64,000 nucleotides of DNA, taken from NCBI GenBank assembly GCA_022826195.1, contig JAJDVI010000066.1, positions 62,001 to 126,000 on the forward strand, written 5' to 3'. Each line of letters opens with the position of its first letter. Positions within the stretch are counted from its first letter, which is position 1. The translations under genes were made by a program, and so were the position numbers. The notes under the pieces were generated by a model that worked only from the letters and a program-made list of their open reading frames with translations, was not told the origin of the DNA and made no database searches. This stretch comes from Acidobacteriota bacterium. GTDB lineage: Bacteria; Acidobacteriota; Vicinamibacteria; Marinacidobacterales; Marinacidobacteraceae. This document shows positions 34,328 to 42,498 of the stretch, one piece after another.

Positions 34328-35028
34328 GGCGGAGGCTCGAAGCGATACCCGGCGCCCCGAACCGTCTTCAGCAGCGAAGGATTCCCCGACATGTCAATCT
34401 TCTGGCGGAGCCGGCGCACGTAGACATCCACGCTGCGCAGCGTGATGTATTTCTCGCGTCCCCACACCCGGTCGAGGAGCTGTTCCCGCGAGAACACCCG
34501 TCGCGGGTGGGACGCCAGGTGGTGCAGCAGCTTGAATTCGAGGTGCGTCACCGGCAGGTCGTTTCCCGCCCGCTGCACGCGATGGGAGGCGGGATCGATC
34601 GACAGGTCCCCGAACTGGAGGGTCTCGTCGATGGCCGCGGGCGGATGCCGTGCGGCCCGTCCGGCTCGGCGAAGCACCGCTCCCACCCTCGCGACCAATT
34701 CGCGGGGACTGAAGGGTTTCGTGATGTAGTCGTCGGCTCCGAGCTCGATACCGGCGATGACATCGGCCTCTTCGCTTCGGGCAGTGAGCATGATGACCGG
34801 AAGCTGCTGGTACCGGGCGTCCCTCCGCAGGCGGCGGCAAAGATCGAACCCGCTGATCTCCGGCAGCATCAGATCCAGGATCACCAGATCCGGTTGCTCG
34901 CGCTGCAACTCCGACCATCCCTCGGAACCCGTCGTGGCCGACGTCACCCGATAGGACTCCCGCTCCAGGTTGAACCGGAGGAGCTCGACGATGTCGGGAT
35001 CGTCCTCGATGACCAGGATGTGCTTCAC
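34324..35028 (-). CDS. PhoB/OmpR-family response regulator
   Basis: A 234-residue regulator. The receiver domain has the acidic pair EDD (residues 8-10), phospho-acceptor aspartate in VILDLMLPEISG and the conserved lysine in DYITKPFSPREL. The C-terminal winged-helix domain (THLEFKLLHHLASHPRRVFSREQLLDRVWG, VDVYVRRLRQKI, TVRGAGYRFE) is of PhoB type. GTG 35028 is 10 nt after TACGAT with no Shine-Dalgarno: leaderless. It is co-transcribed with the kinase and probably binds the 11-bp repeats before the porin and TonB receptor genes. Confidence 0.9.
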   Translation of the reverse strand: MKHILVIEDDPDIVELLRFNLERESYRVTSATTGSEGWSELQREQPDLVILDLMLPEISGFDLCRRLRRDARYQQLPVIMLTARSEEADVIAGIELGADDYITKPFSPRELVARVGAVLRRAGRAARHPPAAIDETLQFGDLSIDPASHRVQRAGNDLPVTHLEFKLLHHLASHPRRVFSREQLLDRVWGREKYITLRSVDVYVRRLRQKIDMSGNPSLLKTVRGAGYRFEPPP

Positions 35029-35038
35029 GGCCGCCAAG

Positions 35039-35044
35039 ATCGTA
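35039..35044 (-). promoter_or_regulatory. -10 hexamer TACGAT of the phoB-phoR operon (leaderless)
   Basis: TACGAT on the reverse strand, 10 nt before the GTG of the response-regulator gene. Divergent from and only 15 nt away from the pheA hexamer, so the two promoters lie back to back. Confidence 0.55.
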
Positions 35045-35059
35045 CACACAGTCCGGGCG

Positions 35060-35065
35060 TATGCT
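35060..35065 (+). promoter_or_regulatory. -10 hexamer TATGCT of pheA (leaderless)
   Basis: TATGCT, 10 nt before ATG 35076. This spacing makes the second in-frame ATG, not the one at 35061 inside the hexamer, the start codon. Confidence 0.55.
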
Positions 35066-35075
35066 CCCCCGTCCG

Positions 35076-35915
35076 ATGTCTGAGTTGAAGATCGCGTTCC
35101 AGGGGCATCCGGGGTCCTACTCGGACATGGCCTGCCGGGACCGCTATCCGGATCATGAGCCCCTGGCCTGCGAGGCTTTCGAGGACGCGTTCGCGGCGGT
35201 GGCGGATGGAAGCGCGGAGTTCGCGATGATCCCCATCGAGAATTCGGTTGCCGGGCGCGTGGCGGACATCCACCACCTGCTGCCGGAATCCGAGCTGCAG
35301 ATCGTCGCGGAAGCCTTTCACCGGGTACGGCACCAGCTTCTCGGGCTGCCCGGAGCCAGGCTTGCCGCACTCCGCACCGTCCACAGCCACCCGCACGCGC
35401 TGGCCCAGTGCCGGGAGTTCATCCGCAGCCGACGCCTCCGCCCCGTCGCGGAAGCGGATACCGCCGGAGCTGCGATCCTGATCGCCGGAACCGGAGATAC
35501 CACCAAGGCGGCCATCGCTTCGGCGCTCGCCGCCGGGCTTCACGGACTCTCCGTGCTGGCGCCGGACATCGCGGACGTCTCCCGGAACATCACCCGGTTC
35601 CTCGTCATGGCCCGGGAGCCGGTCAGGGTTCCCCGCGACGTCGATGCGATCACCACGTTCGTGTTCCAGGTGCGAAATCTCCCGGGCGCGCTCTACAAGG
35701 CGCTCGGCGGGTTCGCGACCAATGGAGTGAACATGCAGAAGCTCGAAAGCTACATGCTGGACGGCTCGTTCACCTCGACGCAGTTCTACTGTGACGTGGC
35801 CGGTCATCCCGAGGACTCGGGGGTGGCGAAGGCGCTCGAAGAACTCCGATTCTTCTCCCGGTCGGTCAGGATTCTGGGCGTCTATCCGGCGGATCCGATA
35901 CGGGACCGCCACTGA
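35076..35915 (+). CDS. pheA: prephenate dehydratase with ACT domain
   Basis: Converts prephenate to phenylpyruvate in phenylalanine synthesis. The 279-residue monofunctional enzyme has the PDT domain with IAFQGHPGSYSDMA, IPIENSVAGRV and NITRFLVMA (the catalytic TRF), followed by an ACT domain (VRNLPGALYKALGGFATNGVNMQKLESYML) for phenylalanine feedback. The ESRP motif of many bacteria reads ESYM here, as in some alpha-proteobacterial enzymes. No chorismate mutase domain is fused. Start ATG 35076, supported by the TATGCT spacing. Monocistronic. Confidence 0.94.
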   Translation: MSELKIAFQGHPGSYSDMACRDRYPDHEPLACEAFEDAFAAVADGSAEFAMIPIENSVAGRVADIHHLLPESELQIVAEAFHRVRHQLLGLPGARLAALRTVHSHPHALAQCREFIRSRRLRPVAEADTAGAAILIAGTGDTTKAAIASALAAGLHGLSVLAPDIADVSRNITRFLVMAREPVRVPRDVDAITTFVFQVRNLPGALYKALGGFATNGVNMQKLESYMLDGSFTSTQFYCDVAGHPEDSGVAKALEELRFFSRSVRILGVYPADPIRDRH

Positions 35916-36003
35916 CCGGTCCGGCGCCGCCCGGCCGGCGCGAGCTCCGCAAGTGTCAGCGGTGTTATCGGTCCGAGAACGGCGTCACCAACTCGAAATC
36001 GGA

Positions 36004-36090
36004 ATTCACGGATTCTTCATGTTTTGTTCCCTGATGTTCATTGGATCGTGACCAGCACATCAAGAATCGTTCAAACAGACGTAACTCCCG
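36004..36090 (+). promoter_or_regulatory. candidate Pho-box array before the porin gene
   Basis: Pentamers at 11-bp steps: ATTCA 36004, CTTCA 36015, GTTCC 36026, then after a 10-bp step GTTCA 36036, CGTGA 36047, CATCA 36058, GTTCA 36069, CGTAA 36080. 11-bp direct repeats are the known architecture of PhoB/PhoP sites, and GTTCA is the core of the Streptomyces PhoP repeat. The last unit ends 5 bp before the CAGAAT hexamer. The region is notably AT-rich for this genome. Confidence 0.5.
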
Positions 36091-36095
36091 AGAAA

Positions 36096-36101
36096 CAGAA
36101 T
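36096..36101 (+). promoter_or_regulatory. -10 hexamer CAGAAT of the porin gene (leaderless)
   Basis: CAGAAT ends 8 nt before ATG 36110. It differs from TANNNT at the first base, as expected for an activator-dependent promoter. Confidence 0.5.
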
Positions 36102-36109
36102 CTCATCCC

Positions 36110-37345
36110 ATGCTGGGCTCGGATTCCCGGGGCGGCCGCGGTTGCGCTCGCGGCCAGAGATCGCCCCTTTGTCTGGCGCTGCGAAACGGACCGCTCTTCC
36201 GCACGCTCTGCTTCGTCCTGACAGCCTGGGCCATGGCCGGCACGGCCGTTGCCGGGGGGGCGTCTTCCGGATGGGCCGCCCAGGAAGAAACCGTGCAGGC
36301 GAAGCTGGCTGCGGAGACGGCGGCCGCGACGCCACTCACCGGTGAGGCGCAGCTCGCCGCGGAGAAACGCGGCAGCGAAGAGGGCGCTGCCGTCGCCGAA
36401 GAGCCGGCGGCCGACGAAAGGGCGTCCGCTGACGACTCCTCGGGAACGGCGCAGAGTGGGACGGGAGCGTCCCCCTTCGTCGACATGAATGTCCGGTTCC
36501 GCGGCCGGGTGCTCGACGAGGCCGGAGATCTCGGAGATCCTTCGATCAGCAGTTTCTCCCTCTGGAGCAAGACGAAGATCGGGAACCGGATCGTCACCAA
36601 CGTCACGTATGACCTCGGCAAGACCCGGATGCACGACTTCTGGGCGCAGTTCGACGTGGGCGGCGGGTTTCAGATCCGGGCGGGCCGCAGCTCGCTCGCC
36701 TGGTTCGGTGAGTTCACCGAGTCGTCGCACTCCCGCCAGACGATCCAGGCGGCCGTCGGCACCAAGCTGACCCGGTCACGGGAAAGCGGGGTCTTCATGT
36801 TCTATGACCGCGGGGCCTACAACGCGCGCCTCCACGTGGTGCAGGGCAGCGGCTACGAGGCGGAAGACAACTCGCACAAGGACGTGCTGGGGAGCGTCGG
36901 CCGCACGTTCGATGTCGCGGGAGCGGCCGTGCTCCTCGACGTCGGCCACTACGAGGGGCGGGACGGCCCCGACGACGCCCTCGTTCCGCGGCGTCAGACC
37001 GGCTTCTACCTGGAGGGCGAACTCGACGGCAGCCGCGACTTTCGGGGCGCGGCCTTCCGCCGGGAGCAGTTCGGACGGGAACACTTCGGCGGGTTCGCCC
37101 GAATTCGCCAGCGGTTCCCCCAGGGCATCTGGGCCCACGGGGAAATCGGAATGGAAACGAACCACGGTCCGCTGGAGGCCCCCGGCCATTCCAGCTACCT
37201 CACCGCCGGCACCCGGTACGAACTCCCGTGGAACATGACGCACCTGTCCGCCGACTACCGGTTCCGTTTCGGCGCGGTTCAGGACCACGAGCTGCTGCTT
37301 CTTTTCCAGTGGCTCTTCGACTTCCAGAACCCCCGGCGTAACTGA
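36110..37345 (+). CDS. outer-membrane porin-like beta-barrel protein
   Basis: A 411-residue protein with a long N-terminal region ending in a signal-type hydrophobic stretch (LFRTLCFVLTAWAMAGTAVAGG), an Ala/Glu-rich linker (about residues 60-120) and then alternating amphipathic strands to an aromatic-rich end (LLLLFQWLFDFQNPRRN). The pattern suggests a porin related to phosphate/polyphosphate-selective OprO/P proteins, but similarity by eye is only general. Start ATG 36110 is placed 8 nt after CAGAAT. The upstream 11-bp repeat array and the neighbouring phoB-phoR genes suggest induction on phosphate limitation. Confidence 0.7.
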   Translation: MLGSDSRGGRGCARGQRSPLCLALRNGPLFRTLCFVLTAWAMAGTAVAGGASSGWAAQEETVQAKLAAETAAATPLTGEAQLAAEKRGSEEGAAVAEEPAADERASADDSSGTAQSGTGASPFVDMNVRFRGRVLDEAGDLGDPSISSFSLWSKTKIGNRIVTNVTYDLGKTRMHDFWAQFDVGGGFQIRAGRSSLAWFGEFTESSHSRQTIQAAVGTKLTRSRESGVFMFYDRGAYNARLHVVQGSGYEAEDNSHKDVLGSVGRTFDVAGAAVLLDVGHYEGRDGPDDALVPRRQTGFYLEGELDGSRDFRGAAFRREQFGREHFGGFARIRQRFPQGIWAHGEIGMETNHGPLEAPGHSSYLTAGTRYELPWNMTHLSADYRFRFGAVQDHELLLLFQWLFDFQNPRRN

Positions 37346-37463
37346 GGCGCGCCGGGCCTCCGGCCAGCTTCGTCGTCCGCAGGCAAAGACGAACAGGTAC
37401 TCCGCGGACCCGGGTAGAAGGCGTCCGTCCGAGCGCGCCGACGCGCACGCCGGCACTGCCGGC

Positions 37464-37501
37464 GTTCACACTCGGTTCAACGCCGGTTCATTCCCCGTTG
37501 C
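37464..37501 (+). promoter_or_regulatory. candidate Pho box before the TonB receptor gene
   Basis: Three exact GTTCA pentamers at 37464, 37475 and 37486, 11 bp apart, followed by GTTGC at 37497, again 11 bp on. The spacing and core match PhoB/PhoP-type direct repeats. GATTTT at 37504-37509 would be a -10 element 11 bp after an 18-bp two-unit box (37475-37492), the standard geometry of Pho promoters. Confidence 0.6.
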
Positions 37502-37570
37502 GGGATTTTGCGGTGGAGTTTTTGCGCGCTTCAAGCCGGGGCAACAAGGGGTCCCGACAATCCCGCCTCG

Positions 37571-40390
37571 ATGTCAGAGCCGCATTCCTGTACCTGGGAC
37601 GGCGTTCGCCGTCCTGCCTCACTGAAGCGTCTATCCGGCACCGACCGGCATCGCCGGTACCTCCAGCCGGCGCTCCTGGGCCTTCTGCTCGGGATGCTGC
37701 TCGTACCCGGCGCCGCCGCGCAGGACGACACCGGCCAGGTGGCGGGCGTGGTCCGCGACAGCTTCAACGCCATGACGCTGCCCGGCGCCCCGGTCACGGT
37801 GGTGGCCACGAACGAGGTCGTCTATTCGGAACTCGACGGCGCGTTTACGCTGTCCCTCCCCGCCGGCTCCCAGGAGATCCGGGTCAGTTTCTCAGGATAC
37901 GAAGAAGTCGTCGTGCCGGTGGAAGTTCAGGCCGGCGCCACCACCCGCGTGGACGTCGCGCTCACCATGGAGCGCTTCGCGGAAGAGGTGGTGGTGACCG
38001 GAGAGGCGATCGAGCCCGAACTCTTCACCGCCGAAGCCCAACTGGTGGAACGCCAGAAGTCGGCGACCATCACCGACAACCTCGCCTCCGAGGAGATGAA
38101 GGAGAACGCGGACTCGAACGCCGCCTCCGCCATGAAGCGGGTGACCGGGCTCACCGTGGTGGACAACCAGTACGTGTTCGTGCGCGGGCTGGGCGAGCGC
38201 TATTCGAACACCACGCTGAACGGGGCGGTGCTGCCCACCACCGAGCCGGACAAGCGGGTGGTGCCCCTGGATCTGTTCCCGACCGGGCTCATCGAGAGCG
38301 TCTCGGTGGTGAAGTCCTACCTCCCCGACAAGCCGGCGGACTTTTCGGGCGGCCTGGTGGAGATCGATCCACTCTCGTTCCCGACGGAGCCGGTGATGAA
38401 CTTCTCCATGTCGCAGGGCTACAACACGCGGACGACCTTTGAGGACGGCCTGATCTATCCCGGGGGCGGACGGGATTGGCTGGGATTCGATGACGGCACC
38501 CGGAGCCTCCCCTCGGCGATCCCGGATTCCAAGGTCGTCAGAACCAGCCGGTTCACCTCGGCCGGTTTCACCCCGGCCGAACTCGAGACCATGGGCGAGT
38601 CGTTCTCGAACGTCTGGACTCCCGAAGACGGGCAGATCGGCCAGAGCCAGTCCTACAGCTTCGTGGCCGGCAACAGTTGGGACCGGCTCGGGGCGATCTT
38701 CAGCGCGACCTGGTCGCAGGACCATCAGAACCAGAGCGAGGACCGGACGTTCTTCGCGGTGTCCCAGGGCGATCTGGAGGTCCAGAACGATTACGACTTC
38801 GATCTCACCACCTCGAAGACCTCGACCGGGCTCGTGGGGAACCTGGCCTACAAGTTCACGGGGAATCACCGCGTCGCCCTCGAGAACTTCTACACGCACA
38901 GTTCGAAGAACGAAGCCCGGATCTTCCAGGGCTACAACAACGACGTCGGCGAGGAGATCCGGAACACCCGGCTCTTCTGGGTGGAGGAGAGCATCTTCTC
39001 GTCGCGGCTTTCGGGTGAGCACCTCTTCGTTTCCCTGGGCTCCGGCAAGCTGGAGTGGAACGCGAACCTCTCCCGGGCGACGCGGGACGAACCGGACCTC
39101 CGGGAGACGCTCTACGAGTACAGCCCTTCCGTGAGCGCGTTCGTCCTCGCCGACGAGTCGCAGAGCGGGTTCCGCATGTTCAACGAACTCGACGACGAGG
39201 TCGTCGACCTGGGCCTCGACTGGAGTTCCTTCTTCACCCAGTGGAGCGATCTCCCGGCGATGGTCAAAATCGGTCCGCAGGTCACGGTCCGGGAGCGGGA
39301 CTTCAATTCCCGCCGCTTCCGGATGACGCCGCGGGGCAGACCGGCGAACCTCACGCTGGCGCCGGAGCAGATCTTCACTTCCGAGAACATCGGGACGTCC
39401 TACGAGTTGCGCGAAGAGACGCGCCCGACCGACACCTACGCGGCGGAACAGACGGTATCGGCGCTCTACGGACTGCTGGACCTGCCGATCAGCCGCAACC
39501 TCCGGTTCATCGGAGGCGCGCGGGTGGAACGCTCCGAACAGGTTGTGGACACCTTCGACCCCTTCTCGACGGCGGGCGAGACCATCACGGCGGCGCTCAA
39601 CAACACCGACGTGCTCCCCGGCTTCAACATGGTGTACGCCCTTTCCGAGCGCACGAACCTCCGGGGCGGCTACAGCCACACCGTGAACCGTCCCGAGTTC
39701 CGGGAACTGGCGCCATTCGAGTTCACCGACGTGGTGGGCGGCCGCGCGGTGGTCGGCAACCCGGACCTCGAACGCGCCCTCATCAAGAACGTGGACCTGC
39801 GGGTCGAGACCTTCACGGGCGCCGGCGAGGTGCTCGCCATCAGCGGCTTCTACAAGGACTTCACGAACCCCATCGAACGGATCGTCCAGCCCACCGCCCA
39901 GCTCAGGACGTCCTACGCGAACGCCCTTGGCGCCCGTAACACCGGGGTCGAAATCGAGGGCCGGCGCCGGCTCGGCCGGTTCATGGGCTCGGCGAACTAC
40001 ACCTTCGTCAATTCGGAAATCGAACTCGAGGCGGTCGCCGGTCAGGTCCAGACCAGCCTCGACCGTCCCCTGGCGGGGCAGTCCGCCCACGTCTTCAACG
40101 CCAGCGTGGAAATGGACATCCCCGAGATCGCGGGCAGTGTCCGGGTCCTCTACAACTTTTTCGGAGACCGGATCGTGGACGTGGGATCGCTGGGCATGCC
40201 CGACATCTACGAGTCGGGGCGTGGCGTTCTGGACGCCGTCTTCCAGAAGCGATTCGCCGCCTGGAGTCTCCGCGCCGCCTTCGACAACGTCCTCGATTCG
40301 GAGCACGAGTTCACCCAGGGGGGCCGGGTACAGCGGGTCTTCAGCCTGGGGCGCTCGTTCTCGCTGAGCGTTTCCTACGCGGTCCACTGA
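37571..40390 (+). CDS. TonB-dependent outer-membrane receptor with N-terminal carboxypeptidase-regulatory-like domain
   Basis: A 939-residue receptor. Signal peptide about residues 30-52 (LLGLLLGMLLVPGAAAQ); then a CarboxypepD_reg-like domain (GQVAGVVRDSFNAMTLPGAPV, about 55-135); a plug domain (EEVVVTGEAIE, MKRVTGLTVVDNQYVFVRGLGERYSNTTLNG, about 150-300) and a 22-strand barrel ending SFSLSVSYAVH. Start ATG 37571 is preferred to earlier non-ATG codons. The ligand is unknown; Pho-box-like repeats upstream point to a phosphorus-containing compound. The beta-helix lipoprotein gene follows after 98 bp and is probably its partner. Confidence 0.9.
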   Translation: MSEPHSCTWDGVRRPASLKRLSGTDRHRRYLQPALLGLLLGMLLVPGAAAQDDTGQVAGVVRDSFNAMTLPGAPVTVVATNEVVYSELDGAFTLSLPAGSQEIRVSFSGYEEVVVPVEVQAGATTRVDVALTMERFAEEVVVTGEAIEPELFTAEAQLVERQKSATITDNLASEEMKENADSNAASAMKRVTGLTVVDNQYVFVRGLGERYSNTTLNGAVLPTTEPDKRVVPLDLFPTGLIESVSVVKSYLPDKPADFSGGLVEIDPLSFPTEPVMNFSMSQGYNTRTTFEDGLIYPGGGRDWLGFDDGTRSLPSAIPDSKVVRTSRFTSAGFTPAELETMGESFSNVWTPEDGQIGQSQSYSFVAGNSWDRLGAIFSATWSQDHQNQSEDRTFFAVSQGDLEVQNDYDFDLTTSKTSTGLVGNLAYKFTGNHRVALENFYTHSSKNEARIFQGYNNDVGEEIRNTRLFWVEESIFSSRLSGEHLFVSLGSGKLEWNANLSRATRDEPDLRETLYEYSPSVSAFVLADESQSGFRMFNELDDEVVDLGLDWSSFFTQWSDLPAMVKIGPQVTVRERDFNSRRFRMTPRGRPANLTLAPEQIFTSENIGTSYELREETRPTDTYAAEQTVSALYGLLDLPISRNLRFIGGARVERSEQVVDTFDPFSTAGETITAALNNTDVLPGFNMVYALSERTNLRGGYSHTVNRPEFRELAPFEFTDVVGGRAVVGNPDLERALIKNVDLRVETFTGAGEVLAISGFYKDFTNPIERIVQPTAQLRTSYANALGARNTGVEIEGRRRLGRFMGSANYTFVNSEIELEAVAGQVQTSLDRPLAGQSAHVFNASVEMDIPEIAGSVRVLYNFFGDRIVDVGSLGMPDIYESGRGVLDAVFQKRFAAWSLRAAFDNVLDSEHEFTQGGRVQRVFSLGRSFSLSVSYAVH

Positions 40391-40488
40391 CCGCGTCCAA
40401 GTCAGAAAAACACGTTCCAGTTCGGCAGGAAGGACACCGCCGGAGCCTGGGCAAGCACGCGCAAGCACAACGGAAGGAGGCTTCCCTC

Positions 40489-41853
40489 ATGCGCAGACAA
40501 CTCGCTTTCCTTGCCGTCCTCCTGGCGGCGTCCCTGCTCGGCCTCGCCGCCTGCGACGACGGCGGATCCGGCACCACCCCGGCGCCCGCCCCGGCGCCCG
40601 CTCCGGCTCCGGCGCCATCGCCTGAGCCAGAGGCGCCGCCGGCCACCATGGAGGTGGAAGGCGAGATCACCGAGGACGCCACCTGGATGGCGGCCACCGA
40701 GGTCATCCTCAAGGGCGCGGTCTTCGTGCAGGAGGGCGTGACCCTGACGATCGAGGCGGGCACCCAGATCTACGGGGACAGCGCCACGAACGGCACCCTG
40801 ATCGTGGAGCGCGGCGGCACGCTGATGGCCATGGGTACCGCCGACGCGCCCATCGTGATGACGAGCGACCAGCCCGAGGGTGAGCGGGCCCGCGGAGACT
40901 GGGGGGGCCTCATCATCAACGGCAACGCCCCGCTGAACATTCCCGGCGGCGAAGGTGAAGGCGAGGGAGACACCGGCGCCTACGGCGGCGACAACCCCGC
41001 CGACAGCAGCGGCGTCCTGAATTACGTCCGCGTCGAGTTCGCCGGAACCGAGTTCAGCCCGGACAACGAGTTGAACGGCATCGCCTTCCAGGGCGTCGGC
41101 AACGGCACCGAGGTGGACTACGTCCAGGTGCACTTCAACAAGGACGACGGCGTGGAGTTCTTCGGCGGCACCGTGGACGCGAAGCACCTCATCTGCACGG
41201 GCATCGCCGACGACAGCTTCGACTGGACCGACGGGTGGACCGGCCGCGGCCAGTTCTGGATCGCCCAGCAGCGCGGCGACGACGCCGACCAGGGGATCGA
41301 AGCCGACAACAACGGCGAGAACAACGACCTCACCCCGCGGTCCAGCCCGACGCTCTACAACCTCACCCTGATCGGCGACCCCGACACCGAGCAGGGGGAC
41401 GAGAGCGACATCGGCATCCTCCTGCGGGAGGGCACCTCGGCCGAGATCGCGAACTCCATCGTGATCGGCTTCAAGGAGACCGGACTGGACATCGACAACG
41501 CCGCCACCTACGCCCTGGCCCAGGACGGAACGCTGGTCGTGAGGAACTCGATCTTCTACAACAACCTCGAAAGCAACTTCGACGACGACTCCGGAGAGGA
41601 TCCGGCGCCCGCCTTCTCCACGCGGGACTTCGCGGCGGCCTCCACGCTGCTCGTCGAAGTGGACCCCATGCTCGCGGATCCATACAACCACGAGGCGCTC
41701 GACTGCCGCCCCATGGCCGGATCCCCGGCGCTCATCAGCGCGGGCGCGGCCGTCCCGCCGGCGGACGGGTTCTTCGACCCGGTCACCTATGCGGGCGCCT
41801 GCGGGCCGGACGACGACTGGTTCCTGGGCTGGACTACCTTCGCCCAGAACTGA
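40489..41853 (+). CDS. lipoprotein with right-handed beta-helix-like domain
   Basis: A 454-residue lipoprotein: signal peptide with lipobox LAAC (Cys about 22), a PAPAPAP linker (about 30-55) and a long Gly/Asp/Asn-rich region with repeated short strands (GTLIVERGGTLMAMGTADAPIVMTSD, WGGLIINGNAPLN), typical of parallel beta-helix surface proteins. Two cysteines near the end may pair. ATG 40489 has a strong Shine-Dalgarno (GGAAGGAGG). Located 98 bp after the TonB receptor gene, it probably acts at the cell surface in capturing or processing the receptor's ligand; this is inference. Confidence 0.82.
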   Translation: MRRQLAFLAVLLAASLLGLAACDDGGSGTTPAPAPAPAPAPAPSPEPEAPPATMEVEGEITEDATWMAATEVILKGAVFVQEGVTLTIEAGTQIYGDSATNGTLIVERGGTLMAMGTADAPIVMTSDQPEGERARGDWGGLIINGNAPLNIPGGEGEGEGDTGAYGGDNPADSSGVLNYVRVEFAGTEFSPDNELNGIAFQGVGNGTEVDYVQVHFNKDDGVEFFGGTVDAKHLICTGIADDSFDWTDGWTGRGQFWIAQQRGDDADQGIEADNNGENNDLTPRSSPTLYNLTLIGDPDTEQGDESDIGILLREGTSAEIANSIVIGFKETGLDIDNAATYALAQDGTLVVRNSIFYNNLESNFDDDSGEDPAPAFSTRDFAAASTLLVEVDPMLADPYNHEALDCRPMAGSPALISAGAAVPPADGFFDPVTYAGACGPDDDWFLGWTTFAQN

Positions 41854-41866
41854 CGCTCTGCGCACC

Positions 41867-42472
41867 ATGAACAAGGAGCCGCGGCGCTTGTGGTGCGGCT
41901 CCGTGTTCCCGGGAGTGGCGGCGGTCCTGGTGGCGGCCGTCCTCTTCGTTTTCGGCGGTGGACGCGGCGATGCGCCTCCGTCGGAAAAGCTTGCCGCTGT
42001 TTCGGAAGCCCCTTCCGCCGCCACCTCCCCTGTGACCCCGTCGGTCGATGGCATCCTCTTCGATTCGCCGGAAGAAGCGGCTCGCCAGGCGCTGGAGCTC
42101 CTAGCCGCGGGCGACGCCGAGAGCCTGTCGCGGCTCGCCCTCAGCGAGACCGACTTCCGGGAGGCCGTCTATCCCCGGCTGCCGGCCAGCCGTCCGGAGC
42201 GGAACACCTCGGCCGAGTTCCTCTGGGGAATGCTCCACCAGCGAAGCCGGCACGCCCTGGCCTTCACCCTGGACCGCCATCGGGGGCAGCGTTACGAGTT
42301 GATCGCGGTGGACTTCGTGGGCGAGACCACCGACTACGGCCCGTTCCAGGTGCACCGGGAGACGGTGCTCACCGTAAGCGCGCCTGACGGCGAGCGTGGC
42401 ACGCTGCGGATCTTCGGCTCGATGCTCGAGCAGGAAGGCCGCTACAAGATCTTCAGCTTCGTCACCGACTGA
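41867..42472 (+). CDS. membrane-anchored protein of unknown function
   Basis: A 201-residue protein with one N-terminal hydrophobic segment (FPGVAAVLVAAVLFVFGG) that looks like an anchor or signal peptide, a Pro/Ser/Ala linker and a C-terminal globular part (about 65-201) with DSPEEAARQALELLAAGDAESL and a strand-rich end (YELIAVDFVGETTDYG, RIFGSMLEQEGRYKIFSFVTD). The second part has the look of an NTF2/SnoaL-like cystatin fold, a weak guess. It begins 14 bp after the beta-helix lipoprotein, so it probably belongs to the TonB operon. Confidence 0.72.
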   Translation: MNKEPRRLWCGSVFPGVAAVLVAAVLFVFGGGRGDAPPSEKLAAVSEAPSAATSPVTPSVDGILFDSPEEAARQALELLAAGDAESLSRLALSETDFREAVYPRLPASRPERNTSAEFLWGMLHQRSRHALAFTLDRHRGQRYELIAVDFVGETTDYGPFQVHRETVLTVSAPDGERGTLRIFGSMLEQEGRYKIFSFVTD

Positions 42473-42498
42473 TCCGTCGGGCGGCCTGTCGGGTTCCC

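Noticed and set aside
35061..35063. ATG five codons upstream of the chosen pheA start
   Set aside because: It lies inside the TATGCT -10 hexamer, and the family begins at MSELKIAFQG.
37892..40468. An 858-codon reverse-strand frame across the TonB receptor gene
   Set aside because: The forward protein has signal peptide, plug and barrel features; the antisense frame shows only composition-driven sequence.
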